A DNA stretch of 15,566 bases from an uncultured Collinsella sp. (lineage in GTDB: Bacteria > Actinomycetota > Coriobacteriia > Coriobacteriales > Coriobacteriaceae). Position 1 is the stretch's first letter. Each line of letters opens with the position of its first letter. This document shows positions 14,256-15,566 of the stretch, piece by piece. The notes under the pieces are model-generated. The model saw nothing but the letters and a program-made list of their open reading frames with translations, did no database searches and had not been told where the DNA came from. Location: positions 1-15,566 of the forward strand of contig UQVT01000026.1 in NCBI GenBank assembly GCA_900544465.1, written 5' to 3'. The translations under genes were made by a program, and so were the position numbers.

Positions 14256-14288
14256 GCCGTATCGGGTTAGCGCCCGGTACGGCTTTTT
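14256..14288 (+). terminator. Intrinsic terminator of the DUF1846 gene
   Basis: GCCGTATCGGG (14256-14266) pairs with CCCGGTACGGC (14273-14283) through 11 bp including one G-U pair. The loop is TTAGCG and five T follow. This is a textbook rho-independent terminator 34 bp after the stop. Confidence 0.93.
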
Positions 14289-14354
14289 GATCAATAAAGC
14301 GCCTATTTCGGCGAAAAATAGCTGTTTACCTGCCTAGAAACAATTTGAGCGGTA

Positions 14355-14360
14355 TACAAT
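14355..14360 (+). promoter_or_regulatory. Possible -10 box for the winged-helix gene
   Basis: TACAAT in the context GGTATACAAT lies 117 bp before the start codon at 14478. No acceptable -35 was found. The long leader contains CATCC/GGATG and GCGG/CCGC short stems and a 17-codon open frame of doubtful meaning. Confidence 0.3.
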
Positions 14361-14477
14361 AACCGTAACTGTTTCATCCTTAGCGGGATGCCGCATGATG
14401 GATATTACCTGCCATCGTGAGGTGTGTCGGTCGCGCACGGCGCGTTAGATGCTCGTGCTCGGTTTGAGGAGGCTGCT

Positions 14478-14816
14478 ATGGCGGGCAAGGGTCGTGCGAG
14501 TGTCAACGATATGAAGCGTGTCGAGGTGCTGGTGTTGATGGAGATCGACCAGCAAACCGAAGACAATGGCGGGCCGTATGGTTTCTCGCGCAAAACGCTT
14601 GCCGAGCGCGTGGGGGTTTCGCCGTATCGTGTCCGCGCCGCAATCGATCGCTTGGATTCCGAAGGCATGATTGATGTCGTCTCGCGTTATAGCGACGACG
14701 GCGGTCAGCTTGCAAATGGCATTTGCCTCACCGAACGTGGCGAGTGGTATCTTGAGGGCGTCCGTACCGGCATGCTCGTTCAAGAAATGCTTGAGGACGA
14801 GGTTGCTGATCGATAG
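14478..14816 (+). CDS. Small winged-helix DNA-binding protein
   Basis: A 112-aa protein with a winged helix-turn-helix. After a helical N-terminal part (residues 11-25), FSRKTLAERVGVSPYRVRAAIDRLDSEGMI spans the HTH (about 36-65). A wing follows at 66-85 and a C-terminal helix at about 87-108 that could mediate dimerisation. The pattern resembles MarR/GntR-like or PadR-like small regulators, but no specific family is certain. The ATG is 5 nt after GAGGAGG, a strong site; an ATG at 14424 would add 18 unlikely residues. No ligand domain is present. A terminator separates it from pyrG, so it is probably its own unit. Target genes are unknown. Confidence 0.75.
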   Translation: MAGKGRASVNDMKRVEVLVLMEIDQQTEDNGGPYGFSRKTLAERVGVSPYRVRAAIDRLDSEGMIDVVSRYSDDGGQLANGICLTERGEWYLEGVRTGMLVQEMLEDEVADR

Positions 14817-14842
14817 CAGCATGTAACCCTTGCCACAGCGAC

Positions 14843-14869
14843 GTCGCCTGGGAAACCGGGCGGCGTTTT
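14843..14869 (+). terminator. Intrinsic terminator of the winged-helix gene
   Basis: GTCGCCTGG and CCGGGCGGC form a 9-bp stem, two pairs being G-U, capped by a GAAA tetraloop. GTTTTGTTTC follows. It lies 26 bp after the stop codon. Confidence 0.85.
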
Positions 14870-14933
14870 GTTTCAAGATTGAGAAATGCAATCGCATGCG
14901 AGAAAAATTGCGAACGGTCCGCGGCGCGAGTAT

Positions 14934-14975
14934 TACAATGAAGACCCGTAAGATGTGGATAAACAACTTCTACGG
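14934..14975 (+). promoter_or_regulatory. pyrG -10 box and leader with a DnaA-box match
   Basis: TACAAT (14934-14939) is the likely -10; the TTGCGA upstream is 20 bp away, which is long. The leader has CCCGTA (14945-14950) complementary to TACGGG (14971-14976). Between them TGTGGATAA (14954-14962) is a perfect complement of the DnaA box TTATCCACA. A single box may be chance. Confidence 0.4.
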
Positions 14976-14994
14976 GAAGCGCAGGTAACTCAAT

Positions 14995-15566
14995 ATGACC
15001 AAGCATGTGTTCGTAACCGGTGGCGTGGTTTCGTCCTTGGGCAAGGGTATCACCGCGGCCTCGCTGGGCCGTCTGCTCAAGTCGCGTGGCTACAAAGTAA
15101 CGATGCAGAAGGCCGATCCGTATCTGAACGTCGACCCCGGTACCATGAGCCCCTTCCAGCATGGTGAGGTCTTCGTTACCGAGGATGGTTACGAGTCCGA
15201 CCTGGACCTGGGTCATTACGAGCGCTTTATTGATGAGAACCTGACCCGCGATTCCAACTTTACGACCGGCGCCATCTATAAGAGCTTGATCGCCCGCGAG
15301 CGTCGCGGCGACTTTTTGGGCGGTACCGTGCAGGTGATTCCTCACGTCACCAATGCCATTAAGGACAAGTTCCGCCGCATCGAGGAGCAGACCGGCTCCG
15401 ATGTAGTCATCACCGAGCTGGGCGGCACGATCGGCGACATCGAGTCGCAGCCGTTTGTCGAGGCCATCCGCCAGTACCGCAAGGAGGCCGGCCCCGAGAA
15501 CGTCTGCTACATCCACGTGTCGCTCGTTCCCTATATCGCCGCCGCCCACGAGGTCAAGACCAAGCC
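14995..15566 (+). CDS. pyrG: CTP synthase (N-terminal part; cut by window edge)
   Basis: The first 190 residues of CTP synthase, which aminates UTP to CTP with ATP and glutamine, the last step of de novo cytidine nucleotide synthesis. The visible part is the synthetase (amidoligase) domain. TGGVVSSLGKGITAASLG (about 8-25) is the P-loop. DPYLNVDPGTMSPFQHGEVFV is followed by DGYESDLDLGHYERF, the Mg/ATP and UTP-binding region. ITELGGTIGDIESQPF gives the conserved metal-binding glutamate. The glutaminase domain lies outside the window; the family is about 530-550 aa. The start agrees with the family's MTKHVFVTGGVVSS opening, behind a modest GCAGGT site. It is preceded by the terminator of the winged-helix gene, so it has its own promoter. 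Confidence 0.98.
   Translation, partial: MTKHVFVTGGVVSSLGKGITAASLGRLLKSRGYKVTMQKADPYLNVDPGTMSPFQHGEVFVTEDGYESDLDLGHYERFIDENLTRDSNFTTGAIYKSLIARERRGDFLGGTVQVIPHVTNAIKDKFRRIEEQTGSDVVITELGGTIGDIESQPFVEAIRQYRKEAGPENVCYIHVSLVPYIAAAHEVKTK

Noticed and set aside
14395..14448. 17-codon frame rich in arginine before the winged-helix gene, a possible leader peptide
   Set aside because: There is no proper ribosome site and no attenuator-type hairpin pair after it; the arginine content is modest and likely chance.

Overview
The window looks like a chromosomal segment of a Coriobacteriia actinobacterium, most likely a Collinsella-type gut anaerobe. This rests on moderate-to-high GC coding sequence, strong GGAGG-type ribosome sites, and an arginine deiminase (ADI) locus next to ordinary housekeeping genes. 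The taxon is inferred from gene content and protein style, because no rRNA or other marker gene is present. No insertion sequence, CRISPR array, tRNA or rRNA was seen.

Left part, minus strand: the 5' part of a DJ-1/PfpI-family gene (1-536, cut by the window edge), a TrmA/RlmD-type rRNA uracil-5-methyltransferase (643-1956), and polyphosphate kinase ppk1 (2070-4643). The kinase carries an unusual Pro/Ala/Glu-rich C-terminal extension and ends in an intrinsic terminator.

Centre, plus strand: a split ADI locus in the order arcA1 (5201-6442), an ArcT-like aminotransferase (6592-7716), arcA2 (8291-9532), arcB (9638-10633), and a YfcC/DcuC-family transporter (10781-12259) that is probably the arginine:ornithine exchanger. 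The two arcA copies are identical at nucleotide level over 1,267 bp. Their upstream regions have diverged but keep the same architecture: two direct CCGTTC repeats exactly 21 bp apart, a -10 box at a fixed distance, and a leader that can fold into two hairpins before the same ribosome site. The expected chemistry is arginine to citrulline (ArcA), then ornithine plus carbamoyl phosphate (ArcB), with ornithine exchanged for arginine by the transporter. Carbamate kinase (arcC), needed to gain ATP, is not in this window.

Right part, plus strand: a 480-bp non-coding stretch (12260-12739) rich in overlapping inverted repeats, including a 98-bp nested palindrome, then a DUF1846-family gene (12740-14221) with a good terminator, a small winged-helix protein (14478-14816), and the start of CTP synthase pyrG (14995 to the window end).

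The parts most worth following are the perfectly homogenised arcA pair with its shared operator and leader design, the ArcT-like gene between the copies, the overlapping hairpins and palindromic element downstream of the transporter, and the disordered tail on the polyphosphate kinase.
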